NCBI GenBank assembly: GCA_028023455.1
Contig: JAQFVV010000144.1
Location: forward strand, 122,001 to 186,000
Direction: 5' to 3'
Source: Epiperipatus broadwayi
Lineage: Eukaryota; Onychophora; Udeonychophora; Euonychophora; Peripatidae
DNA: 64,000 nt
This document shows positions 10,467 to 25,400 of the stretch, in pieces. Each line of letters starts with the position of its first letter. The stretch's first letter is position 1. The notes beneath the pieces are model-generated. The model did no database searches. It saw only the letters and a list, made by a program, of their open reading frames with translations, and had not been told where the DNA came from. The translations under genes were made by a program, and so were the position numbers.

Positions 10467-13400
10467 CTAAAATTTATATATATATAAATATTAATATTGA
10501 ATAGAAAAAGTCATAAAACATTTAAATTTTATTCAAAATATTTGAAAAAATAGTCCGAATTGTAAATTTAATTAAAAAAACAATAATACATAAATGTTTA
10601 TACACCTCTGTTTTCTTCTTACTATTTCTGCTTCTAATGAATTGTAATTTAGTATTTATATTATTTTTTTCTAATTACTGCAATTATTATTAATAATAAT
10701 TATTTACCGTAAAAAGTGATTTAAAACAGTCATCAGCTTGTCGAATATTCATATTTCTTGCGCACAAATATAATCGAAATTCATTTATGTCAATTACCCC
10801 ATCTCCTATTAAAAAAATATAAGTACATATTAAAAACTAATTATTATTATTTTGGTATATTTGAATACAAGTATCATGTATATACTGAACTTAGATGTAA
10901 TTAGAGGGGATTTGAATACAGATTTTCAAGCTGTCATGTTCAGTTATATAAGATGGACTGGATAACTGAAGGGAGCTTGAAAGTGTTCAAACCCCCTCTA
11001 ATTACTATTTTTGTTGTAAATACAAGTTTTCTTATTTTGTAATTTTTTTGTTGCTTGATTGTTAAGCAAAAAATGATTAGGTTTTTTTTATCATAAAAAT
11101 CGATAACACATATAATTCACATACACATGGATATCCAATAATCATATTTATACATGTATGTAGGTTGATAATGATTTCCATATTTCTTAAATTCTTATAT
11201 ATAGTAAAAGAATAAACATTTTTTATTGTATTGTAAAAGATGATACATATACATTCTCTTTTTATATTTATTTGATCATTCTTTTTAAATGTGCATGTAT
11301 GAAGGTTTTTAATAAATATGTTTTATCAGTTCTTACTTATGGATCTGAGACTTGGACACTTAATAGGAGAGCAATACAGAGATTTCAGACCACCCAAAGA
11401 AGTATGGAGATATGCATATTGGGAGTAACAAGAAGAGATCGAAAACGCAATATATGGGTAAGAGAACAAACAGATGTTACTGACCTCATTGAAAAAATTA
11501 AAAGACTGAAGTGGACTTCGGATGGACATATTGCTAGAAGAGATGATAATAGATGGACAATTGAAATCTTAAACTGGATTTTAAAGATCGTAAAAGATCC
11601 AGAAAGAGACCACATGTGAGATGGATGGATGAAATAAGAAAGTGTGCAGGGGTGATGTGGAGAAGAAAAGCTAAAGAGTAGAGAAGATGGATTAAACTTG
11701 GAGAGACCTTCATCCTGCAGTGGATTGATAATGGTTGATGATGATGATGTACATTATAATAATTTAATTTTTGAAGATATAGTTTATATCATTTATTTAT
11801 TGCTCTCCATGATTTAATGTTGTGATGAGGGTGGCCCCTCAAGAATAAATGTTGCTGGATTGATTTTTAAAAGAGGGAAGTAAAATTTCGAAATAAATCA
11901 ATTAAATCAATTTAATGGAGTGTACATACAATCATTATTATTACCTGAGATAACAGTGTCTAATGGTAGTTTTTTTATTGCTTTTAGTATTATGATAAAA
12001 TCATTCTGCTCTTATTTATCTGTTAAGTTTTGGAGATGTAATTTGCTAATTTAATAATCTCTTTAATTCCTCTTTGTATAATTTTTTACAAGGGCAAATT
12101 TCTAATGATTGCAGCTGTTATTACTGTATAATTTTTTACAATTGGTTTGCTTAAATATTTTGTTTCAAATGTTAGCTAAATAAAGATTTATTCAGTATGT
12201 TAATTTTGTTAACTATAGCTGAGCATGCTTTCCACTGGTATTCTAGGGGTGGCTGCATGTGCAACACATTTATTTAAATTAGTAATTTAAATATTCCACT
12301 TGAAACATTTAAATAAAGGAATTACAAATAGGATAAGGAGAAAACCTGAATATTATATGATTATTTATATAGTAAATAAATATGGATGGGTTGTTCTCCA
12401 ACATGCACCAGCCAGCATGGCGAGTTTATTGACTTTTTATTTCTGAGTTTAAGATCAAGAAACATCATGGTCTTTATTTTCACTTGCCTGATATGTTCTT
12501 AACTGAAATATCAATTGAAGGCAGGATGAATATGTGTGTAAATTAATATTTTTATTTCTTTAATAGATATTAACAATCATGGCAGACAAAATTAAATTAT
12601 GGCTTGTATTTCTAGGAGGCTCTAAAATTGTCACCCAAGGCAGACATTTCCAGCCAAAGGCAGAACGTACTAAGAAACCCCTGATTGTGACTTTTTATTT
12701 AGGTACTCACAACTGCAGATCATTTTTAAGCAAAGAAAAATTGTACATATCGGAAAAAGAATTATATAATATTAAATGGGTTGTTATTGGATTTGTGAAT
12801 GTAGAAGAAAAAGTGAAAAGACTATTGGGTTAAAAAGTGGACATATACTTTACTACAAAGGCACAAATATTGGAAACATAAGTGAAGTCAGATTCATTAT
12901 AAGTAAAAATAGAAAAAAAAAAACCAACATTGCAGAGATTGATGGCATATCAGATAGAGTGTGATTAATTATTCAAATTAATGGAAGATATCAAATGCAG
13001 ATAATTTCTTTGTGATGAAGAAGTGAAGAATTTTTATATGGATCCATAAAATGCTTTTGATCAGTCTAAACATTTTAAAATTGTTATGGGAGACTTTAAT
13101 TCTAGATGTGATTGTAATTAAAATTAGTTATAGTGATAAAAAGTGATAGAGGTCCCAGACTTATGGTGGTCACATAAAAACTGTATATTAAGCATTTTTT
13201 TTTGTGAAAAATGTTAAATGGAAGTGACAATAGAAGTATCCAAATGAAAGTCGAGCCAAATCGGATTATATTTTGATTAACAGAAAATATGTACTTTGAG
13301 ACTGTAATATTCTTAATAGATTCAACACAGGAGGTGATCATTAATTAGTGAGATGTAAGATACATGTTAATGTAAGATGAGATGAAAACTATTGAGAAAG

Positions 13401-16400
13401 TCATTGTTAACATTTGACATTTCTCTAATCTTCAGAAACATCCAATATTAACAGCCTTTGAAGATGTTTGAGATTTGAATGAAGATAACTAATATAATGT
13501 GAAGAATTGAAATAAAAATAACTATGAACAATTAATTGGTACAAAAAAGCAGCAATTTACTAGTAAACTTTCTATTGAGATAAAAGAATGTACAAAGGAA
13601 AAAAAAAAATGAACATTTTAGAAATGACTCATTAACAGAATATCTAGAGTTTGTAAATTGGTATAAAAAAAATAATAATGGTATAAGAAAATATAATTGT
13701 GAATTGGCAAAGAAAGATATATAAAAGAATAAAAGTTTTAAAAATATAAAACAACCATCTTGTTATTGGAAGGAAAATTATTTGTACAATAAGAAGAAAA
13801 GTTGTAACTATTAATAAAAAGAGAAATGTTGTCATGAAATACACCTGGGTCTCTTTTTACGCGGACTTATTTAACACGATTTTGAAGTTAAGCGATTCAT
13901 GTTTCACCGGAAGTCGACCTCCGATAGCTATTACTTTAAATAATAAATTTCACACACTTACGTTATATTGAAAGTAATAGCACATTATTGGAATTTGACT
14001 TTCATCTTAGTAATTTCAATATTTTTAGTGCTTTATAATAGTAAGATTTTATGCAATAATGAAATTAAAATCATGATTTCCACATTTTATGTATACACAC
14101 ATTAAATTTTACAAGATTATAATGTAAATTTGTTCAAACATTGTGCGTGTTAATTTTGCATTTTAAATCACATTCTGTTTTTGCTTTTTAAAAAAGAATG
14201 TAATCAATTATTAATCATTTAGTGTCCACAAGTTTATTTTTAAAAGGTCAGTAATAGCAGTGGGCACAATTAAATTTGACAATTAAAAATTAAAATCTGA
14301 TTTTTAAACGGAATTGAAAATTAAAGACAAAAATAAGAATTTAATTTTTAGTTGTTAGTTTCATAAACAATTAATAAAATCATCGTCTCAAAGATTAATT
14401 ACTAATTACATTGTCACCAGAAAACCATTGACACAACATGAGTGTGAAGTTGGCGCTAGTTGTTTGCAAACGAATGTGTTTTTCGGCAAATAGCTATAAT
14501 AATTAAAACGTGTATAAAAAAATGTAAATTACTGGACTGTAAATTATGCATAAAAATATATTATTTTGAATAAAATTAAATATTATAGTTAAAAAAAGTT
14601 TGTCTTGTATCAATTTTTTTTTAATTTGAAATTTTTTATTAGTCATATTTTATTTCCTTATTTTTTTTTTGTGCGAATTTTAATGTAATTTTACGTTGGT
14701 GCTTTGCTTTTATGCAAATTTTGAAAAATCACAGACCGCATCCCCCCTTTTTCAATGTAAGTTACGTCTATTTTTGTGCGATTTCATTTGCACATGTTTT
14801 CTGAGGAACCTATCTATCGCGTAAAACGAGACCCAGGTGTATATGGAAATGTTTTATAAAGAATTATATAGTAATAAAGAACAACAACAAAAAAAAATCC
14901 CTTGCAAAACTACTGTATTTTTTGAATTATCCAGCATTTTAAATGAAGAAATGAGATGTGAAATTAAATCTATGAAGAAGGGAAATTCTAGAAAATAATG
15001 GAATTATAATTGATACATAAATAAGTAGATGAAGAAATGGAAAAATTGTTGGCAAAATTATGTATCAAATGTTTAAATGATAAAGAAGTACCAGGTGATT
15101 GGAAGAATGTAGAAATTATATCGATATTTAAAAGAAGGTAATAAAGATGTTAGAAATTATAGACCTATCAATCTTTTATCAGCTCCATACAAATTTTTTA
15201 TTATAATAATTACAACTTGGCTAGAGCACACTTTGAATTTTAACAATACCCCCCCCCAAAAAAAAAAAACAAAAAAAAACAAAAAAAAAAAAACAAACAA
15301 AACAAAACAACAAAAAAACAAAACAGGATTTAAAAATAGTTTTAGCACAATGGATTATAAACATTTATTAAGAGAAGTTATAGAAAAAAACAATGGATAT
15401 ATGTTATCGTTATGCTTTGGATTTAAGATTATAAAAAGGTATTTGATTTTTCTATGGTGATTAAAACATTAGATTATGAGCATTTTGTATCCAGGATATT
15501 ATCATATTTTGAAGAATATTTAATAAGAACAATAACAGTGATTAATTTACACAGTGATACTAAAAAGATTAGCACCGAGAAAGGCATAAGAAAGTGTGAT
15601 TTCATATTTTCAAATTCTTTTACAGTAGTTTTACAAGAAGTATTTTGTGGATTAAAATGCAAGTCTAAGGAAATAAATGTTAATTGAGATTATGTAAATC
15701 ATGTAGATCTGGCAGTTAATATGGTTATTTTTACAAATAAAACTTCAGATCTTCAGGAAATATTTCAAGAGTTAACAGATAAAAGTAAGAAGTAGAACTA
15801 AAGATAAATACTAAAAAGACTAAAGTAATGTTTCATGGATTTTCTTAGAAGAAAAAAGGAGTTGGTCATCAATTATAAAAAGTTAACAACTACAAACACC
15901 TTAGTCAGAGTATTATTGCAGATGAAAACATAATAGATAAAATTAATATTAAAAAGGAAATATGTCCATGTGTTTAAAAAAGAAACTTTTTTAAATAAAT
16001 GTGTTTTACCCTTGTTTACTTATAGATGTAAGACCTAGACAATTAACAGAAGAGCAGACAATTCATTAAAGTATGGAAAAATATATGTTAGGATTAACAA
16101 AAACAGATCAAAAATGAAAATATGTGGTTAACATAACAAACAGACTTCATTGACATCATTGAAGGAATTAAAAAACTGAAATAGAACTGATGTGGATATA
16201 GAAGATAATACGACTTTAAATTGGATTCCAAAAGATTGTAAAGACCTAGAAAGTGAACGCATGTGAGATGGATGGATGAAATAAGGAAGTTTGTTGGTAG
16301 AAATGCTATTGGCTCTCATATTTATAGAATTCTTAGAATTAATTGTGTACCAGGCTTCTTTTATTTTTCGTTTTCTATTATTATTTTCTAGGTAAATAAT

Positions 16401-19400
16401 TTTAGAATCAGCATGTTTAAAGGAATTACCATATTTTTTCTCATGGTCTATAATTACCTAGTCATGCTTTGACAAAAATATATTTTATCAAAAGCCTAGT
16501 TTAGCAAAGTAATAAATATTGTTTTATGTCAAAATTTATTGCTGTATAGTTGATAATTATTTATATACTCTTATAGAATTTATTTTATTATATATACATA
16601 TGTGTGTGTGTAAACTATAGTTTTATTGGTAATAAATTAATCATTTAATTTTTTTTTTTATGAATTTTCAGTCTTTTGGATTTATTAGCCAATCCCAAAT
16701 TATTTAGATTCTGCCACATTCATTTGACAACATTTTCATAGAATTATTAATTCTACTCAATTAAAGTAATCAATAATCACTTACTACCAGAGGTAGTATG
16801 ATAGAAATTATCATATTGAAAATATTATAATTAATAATTTGTTAAGTGCATACTCATTACATAAGTAATATTTATTAAGACTATAACCTTAAGATTACTA
16901 TGCACCTAAATGTGACAGTAGGGATCTCTACCAATCTTAATACAAGATTAATGACTTCTTATCTTCAATCTACTTTTTCATTATATAGGTGAATCTAAAG
17001 CATTTTGATTTGAGAGTGTGAAGCTATTAAATACTTCACTGATTAAGTCCACAATTTCTATACAAGCTAATGTATGCAAAATCTTTCAGTTTACAGCCAG
17101 TCAGTGTGAAGCTTTTATAATTAGAAATCTTTTAAGACAATTTAAAGTTGTAATTAATAATTTGTCAAATGCATACTCATTACGTAAGTAATATATATTA
17201 AGGCTATAACCTTAAGACTATGCATCTAAATGCAACACTAGGGCCTTAATATATATTACTTATATAATGAGTATGTGCTTAACAAATTATTAATTACAAT
17301 ATTTAAATTGTCGTAAAAGATTTCTATTGTAAGAGCTCCACATTAACTCACAATTACGTTAGCTTGTATAGAAATTGTGGACTTAATCAGTGAAGTATTT
17401 AATAGCTTCATACTCTCAAATCAAAATGCTTTAGATTCGCCTATATAATTAAAAAGTAGGTTGAAGATAAGAGGCTGCTTTTGTCTTTTAAAGTCATTAA
17501 TCTTGTGTTAAGATTTGTAGAGGGCACATAGTTTTAAGGTTATAGCCTTAATATATATCACATATTGAAAATTATAACTTTTAATCTCACACTTTATATT
17601 ATTAGCAATCTGCTTTTGGAATTGAAATCATAAACTTTTTATTAACAATATCAAATTAATAGTTTTTAAAATCTAGATCAGTGTTTCCCAACCTGTGGTA
17701 TGCGTACCACTGGTGGTACGCGAGTTGCTGGTTGGTGGTACATGAAAAATAATCAATAATGGCGGACATAAAAAAAAATTAAATCATAAAAATATCATAG
17801 AAATGTTTTTTCCTATAATTCATAAAAATTATTTTAATTAATAATATTATACAGTAAAGTTGTTAATATGTACAGTCGATAACAATCTTTAATGTTAATG
17901 ATAAAATTGAAAGTATGATTAAGAAATTAGATTTTTGGAAACAGTGTATCGAAAACAATCAACTGGAAGTATTCAAAACTCTACATATTTTTTTGTTTGA
18001 AAATAAGATTAGTCTGTCTCAAGATATACAAGAAAATATAATAGCACATTTAACAGGATTAAAATTGTCTTTCATGGAATATTTTCCAAAACCCGAAAAC
18101 ACAAATGATAATTGGATTTCAAATCCTTTCTATGAAGAAAATTTAGAAAAAGCTACATCATTATCAATAAAGGATAAAGAAATTTAATAGAATTATCATG
18201 TGACAGAACTTTACAAGTACAATTCAAACAACACAATCTAATTAATTTTTGGTTAAACATTAAAGAATATGAACAACTTTCTGAGAAAGCTCTTAAATTA
18301 TTATTACCGTTTACTAGTACGGAATTAGTAGAAAGAGCTTTTTCTTCATATATTTTTTTAAAAAAATAAGTATCGAAACAGATTGAATGCATCTTTTGAA
18401 CCAGATTTCAAAAAATTATGTTCTTCGAAACAAGCACAAGGATATCTCATTAAATTTATTTTATAAAAATATTTGATTATGATAAGAAAATATATTAATT
18501 GGTTTTTTATAATTTTATGTTTTTATTAAAACCATTTATTAGTAAACGAAATATGACAAAAATAGTAGATAAATATGAAACTTTGAACAAATACATACAT
18601 ATATATATATATGTTACAGTGAGTTTATAAATTCAGTGAGTTTATAATCCTGCATTACGTTTAGGCGTGTTTCAATCTAATTTGTCTCATTATGTGATGT
18701 GAATACATACATGGTTATCCTATAATATTTATAATGCAAATAAAATAACACACTCGCAATAACAAATTTCACGAAATACAATCATTTTTACGAAGTGGTA
18801 CAATTTAGCGTGATATACTACCAAGTGGTACGCGAGCCAAAAAAGGTTGGGAAACGCTGATCTAGATGATCACAATTTATTAAGTTTGGCTTTAATTATT
18901 TTGCAATATTGTTGATTAATCCTAAATTCAAAGCTCACCTTTAAAGCAAAATATGCTATTTTTTTTTTACTGAGGAAAATTTTCATTGCATATTTGTATC
19001 CACATTTATCTTCTATATATATTTTTGTCATTCTCCCTATACCTTATTTTTTGCTTTTAGAGAAGCATTTTCATAATTAACTTCTGCTGTCTACTGCCAA
19101 TCGTCTTATTTTTGACTTAAGTCTTTTGATTAGTATTTCAAATCTGAGCACTTTTAGTTTTTTTTTTTTCTATTTATTTATTTATTTTGATTAGTTTGTA
19201 ATACATATATTAAATTCATTACTCTTTACCATATTAGGAATTAATCTTGTGCTTTATATTATAGTTGAGTCTCTAATTCCAAAGTAAAAATAAAATTTAT
19301 TTTTGATATTATTGTATGCTGATTTGAATAGTATTTTCTATGACAATTAATTACTCATAACTTCGTTAAGATTAAAATTACAATATGTATTTTCGCCTGC

Positions 19401-22400
19401 TGTATAATATTCATCGAAAAAAGTGTTTTGATAGAAAACTGCTGCAATACTTTAAACAAACACTTCGTCATCTTAATAAAAAAAATTTTTTTTTTCCTTT
19501 AAAATTGTCAGATTTTTTTTTGACTGTTGTATAAATAAAATGTGCTGTTTATTTAAAATTTAAAAACCTGAAATAACGAGAAATAAAATTGTTTCTGTCA
19601 GCATTTATTTTAATTTGTGAGAAAACATTGCTTTGAAAGTAAAAAGTAAAATTAAGAGACCGTGACTAGGTATAAAATGTTTCTAGTAGGCTTCACGTTT
19701 GGAAAGGAAATTGCCTCTTTAAAACTCTTTCAAAATTAAAAAATCTTAATTAATACTTTAAAGGATCATTAAGTGCCTGAAATTTAAGTACAGTAAGCAT
19801 GCCAAACAGAGAACAAATTTTTTAACTTTGAGAAGCTAATAAAAAACATACCGTATTTTGTAATATAATAATAAAAAAATATATTACAAATCATTTTCCA
19901 AATTCATTATAACAGATATAAAATAACATCAATCCTGATCACTCAACATCAATAAACTTTGTATTGTACACGATCTTGTTATAAAGTTATTATCATAGAT
20001 AAAAAAATCTTTAAAAAAAGGCACCTACCTGGTCTTATCACTACGATTTTCAATATTTTCTTTTTAAAATTTGCAACAAATCTGTACTCTTGGTCAATTT
20101 ATTATATCTATTTAATCTTCATTTCATATAAGTAGAATTTGTTTGATTTAATCTTATGCTTTGGATTTAAGGGATACCAAATAAAATAATAAACAACCAC
20201 TCAAAAATGAGTATGGCCATTCCAACTCCCCTCTTCCCCCATGAAAGAAAAGAAGGGAAAGAGGGAGAGAAGAAACTACTCTACTTATGAGTTTTGTGAT
20301 GACTATACAAACCATTCTATAAATAGAAATACATCCACATATAGAACATGGTCCACTTTTCTGTTTATTTAATAGTTTACAATGTTGTATTTTAGTTTCC
20401 CTGCAGAAAACTTTTCTTTCTGAAATACTTTGACACCATGTCTAATTGTAGCTCTCCAATATATTCTATTCTCTGTCATATCTTAGTGGAAACTATTGAC
20501 ATTGCACTTCTTTAGTGTCTTGAAGATAATTCTTATGATGTAGATGGAGTCTATCTCTCATATGAATTCTATGCTCAATTTTATCATAAAACATTTCCAT
20601 TGTTCATTCATTTTAAATATCCAATCCAATGGAGATGTGATTTGACAATAGTTAATAATATCATATCCAGAAAGATGAAGAACATATGCACAATATACTT
20701 GTGTATAATTATTTGAAGTGATATCATCATTTTTAGGATTTTGTAAACTTTTATATCATCATATTAATAAAAATAGACCAAGGAGGGCATGCCATGTTTT
20801 TCAGCTTCACTTTATCAGTTGCTCTAGAAATTAATAACACTCATCATTATAGCAACAAATATACAAATATTACTACTATTTCCAATTTGATTTTTAAGCT
20901 TGAATATTCAAATTAGCAGTAAATATAATACAACCTTATTTTTAATAGTTTAATATAAAGCTTTTTACAAAGAAATATGTATACAAATAAATATATAAAC
21001 AAATAACATAATGATGCAGAAATATGTAATTATTTGAAGCATATACATTACAAGTGTCATCTAGAGGATTTTGTAAACTTTTAGAACATTATTAGATTAA
21101 TAAAAAACTGACTAGTTTTAATGTTATTTATCTTTTGAACTCCGGATTAACTAGGTACTCTAATTTTTTTTATTAATATGATAATATATACAAGTTTTCC
21201 AAATCCCAGAGATTATTAAATTATTTATTCACACACACTTATAAATTTACATTATAAGTGATATATTTTTAGCAAGTATTTATTAATAGTAATTGTCCTT
21301 CAATAAATATCTAAATGATTGCTAATCACTTTTTCTCATATTAAAATTATTATATTTCTTTTTACTTATATATAAACCCCAAATATGATAAAGATCAGGC
21401 ATATCTTTTTAACTGACTATATAATTATTAATCTTTTTTTTGTTCATGTACCACTATACTATATTTTTACAAACTAGAATGTATATTCATTTTTACTTCC
21501 AAGCATATAGCTGTAGACAGTGCAATAAAAATACCTAAGATTAATTAAAAGAAATATAATAATTTCCAATCTAATTAAAAATGATAATGAATAAATGCTT
21601 CTTAAAAATATAACACTTATAATATAAACTTGCATAATGTGTATTAATAAATAAAAAAAAAAACATAACAATAATATGTGGCATTTGGGAGCAATTAAAT
21701 GGAGCTTGGCATACTGAAGAGATATGATTGGATCAAAATGCATACTGGAAGCCATTAATAAATTTTATCCAATGTCTACAATTTTATATTTAAAAGTAAG
21801 AATGATCATTTGGTCTGTTTTATTTTTTTCATTTTGTTTTATTTTTTAGTTAAGAATAGTTAAATATCTATTTATTAAATAATACTGGATAACTAGATGA
21901 ATTGAATATAGACAATATCTGAAATAAAGGCTGAAATTATTTGGGGAATGTATCTGCTTTCAGAAAAATTTCCAGTTACATTTCAAATTTGAATCTTCAG
22001 TTATGAGTATAATAGGAAAATGCCTATTTTGAAATCTTTATATGCATATTAATGAAAGAGTAAGCTGACAAGTATGCATGCTTTTGAACTGCAGTGATGA
22101 GAAAAAAATACTATGGATAGCAAGGAATATGCATAAGAAGAGGCTTGATCAATATAGTCATGATTATTCATTTAAATGACAAATCATCATATTGAAACTG
22201 CCTTATTTTAGTAATAATATAAGGAGACTGTCTAATTTGTCAGAAATATGTGTCAAAAAGGAAAAAAAAAGATGACCAACAATAAGATAGATGGATCTTA
22301 TTATTACAGTAATAATTGTGCAATTGAAAAGCTTCAAAAACAAAACAAGCTATTCTGACATCATCATTTTGTTAATGTCTAATAATAGTTAATAGATTAT

Positions 22401-25400
22401 GTATGTATCAGTTTGAAAGCAGGCAGTTTAGTTGGGGCTTTGTAGGAACTTATAAAATAAGTTCATAATATCCAATTCAAAGAATTCTAGATTTGATATT
22501 TTCAAAACATTTTTTTTAAAAATTAATTTTTATATGAGTATACATACAGCAATTTAAGATTCACATAAATATATATTATTTTGTTCAAAATTTATAAAAT
22601 GTAATACACTTTCAAATAAAATAATCTAACAGTTTAACACTTAGGAAATCACATACCATTTGAGCACTAGAAATGACAAGTTGGGTGTCATTCTAGATAC
22701 CAATTAGCTATTGAGTTTGTCATTCGACCTTTGCACTAAACCATCCAAGATACAAGGTTATCTTGAATAATCAAGGACAATGTTTTTTTTCAAAAACTCA
22801 TAATAAATTAATCATCTCATATAAAAAATAAGCAATTATAAAAAGTTTTTAATGTAAGAAATTGAACTCTTTATCACAGAATCAAAATATATCATAAATT
22901 TTGAATATCTTACATATATAAAAAAAAGTGTAAAATGGAGAATCAGCAATTTATTAATTATATTATTAATAAAAAACATTAATTTGTGTGAAAATATTAT
23001 TTACTAACTATTAATAAACAGTATAGTTAATTGCATGTTTCTTTATTATTAATTTAAAATATTTTACTGAATATGATAGCTATACATGTGAAATGATATC
23101 AAGAATGAATCTTGTTCAAATCCAAATATTTTTGTACTTTATTATATGATTCTTATTATTATTTATAACTGAGAATCATGTAAAGCGTTTACCCCCCCTC
23201 CCCCATGAATTATTATTTCATTCTATAAGATAAACATTGCTTGAAAATATATCCAGATTTTGTAATTTTTTTAAAAAAATGTTAAAAAACAAAGTGAAAA
23301 AATAATCAAAATATTTTAGTAAACATTTTATTGTACTTTACAGATGTAGAACAACAATAATAATGGAGAAATAATCTTAGAATATTTATATCATAGTAAC
23401 AAATCCCAAAAGAAATTAATGAGTTAATTTGACAAACTTGCAAGGAATGCCCACTATCTGATATCAATGGAAATTTATTAGTTAGACAAAAATGGCCAAC
23501 TTTTATCTAACTTTTACCTTGTTACATAAATAAAAAATAATCTAACGGCTTTATTGCTCGAGAGTTTATAAGAAATTTAACTGCTACAAGCACCAGAACT
23601 GGAATCGTTCCAGGTCCTTTAATTATTAAAACAACACATGATCAGAATTTGCACTAGATGGCGCTATTGTGGGGAAAATTTTAATCCTGTTTTGACTTTA
23701 TGCTTCAAAGTCTGATACTTTACTACTGCATTAAACCATTCAGGACATTCTTATATAGATAATAAATCAATCATTGATATTTGAAGTTGTCATCTTTGCA
23801 AATTTACTTTTTTAAATAATAATGATTGATTTATTATCTATATAATAGTGTAGAAATTAGATAAAAGTGGGATACTGATGTGAAAGAGTGATAAAATGTT
23901 GTTAATCTGATTTATAAATTCTTATTATAATATGCACATTCAAGAATTACTTTTCTATTGTAATATATTGTTAGCATTATATATTTAATAACTATTTGGA
24001 AAGATATTAAAATTTTAATTATTGTTATTACATACATTTTTCTTTCGCCATCTCTAATGCCATTTACTTATTTTGCCTGCTGTTAATTGAGATTTCATCA
24101 TATGATGTGAGCATTATTCTCCTATTGTCATTGTTAGCATTAAAAAATAAAAATAACACAAATGAAAATGTATTTTGAGTAACATAGTGTACATTTTTAC
24201 ATTTTATTATGTGGATTAAAGTTTTTTAAATTATGTAATGATAAAACATTAAATATTTTTTTAGTGACAATATTCTCATTTATAATGCTAAATAAAAATT
24301 AGATGAGTAATCATATCTTAGCTAATGCTTTCCAATTTATCTTTTATGTAATTTATCACTGCATTTGTGTGTTTTTTTAAATTATATGATGAACAGGTTT
24401 TTCCCTTTTTTTTTTCTGGCATAAATATTTCTATTTTATTATACATGAAAGATATGTTATCATTAATGCTGTCAGAATTTAATTACACGTATAATGAAAT
24501 AATTACTATTTTTGAAAGATAATTGTATTAAATGATTGTGTGTTGTTGATGACTGGTTTTTATTTAAAAAATAAGAGCAGCACTTTAAATGTTATAGAAT
24601 TTAATCATTAGCATGTTACAATATAAATTGATTCTGTAAAATTTTATTAATATGTACCAGTTTTCTTGATTATCTTTCATTATGCATCAGAATTAACAAA
24701 AGTTTTTAATTCTTCATGCCTGACTAATTTCAAAAAAATCAAATAAAAATTGAATTCATGAACAATGGAAGTCAAATTTACATAGTAATCATGTTAATAA
24801 CATTTAATTGGTACTATGCTAAAAAAATGTGGTATTTAAAAACTTTTATATTGTGCCATAAAATGTACTTTTAAACAAATATATGCACATGTTTATTTTA
24901 AAGCATTAATAAAAAATATGGATTTTAAATAAGTATAGAAGACCAACTTTATGCCAATAATATAAAAAACAATTTATAAATAGAAAAATACAAAGTTAAC
25001 TTTTTTTTTTTTAAAAAAATGTAATTAAATGAATGTTGTTTATTTTCTCCCCCATCAACAACTTTCACATTTAAAACACTTTAGTTTCTTTAATAAAATG
25101 AAAGTTAATTTTAATATATATTAATTTTCAAATATTTTTTTTTAGATTTATTACATTCATAAATTAAAAATAGTTTTTATTTACTCCCCTTCCTCTCTCT
25201 CACACACATTGATCTTTTATCTAAAACTTGAAAATAATTTTTTTTTGGTCTCATTATTGAAATTTGAAATTCATTTTTAATCTGCACTAAAGTTTAACTT
25301 GCAATATGCTTTTTGTTTTACAATTTAAATGTACTTATTTTTTTAAAAAGATGATTGGCAATTATTTTTAAAAAATTAGTTTTCATGATATCCTCTTGTA

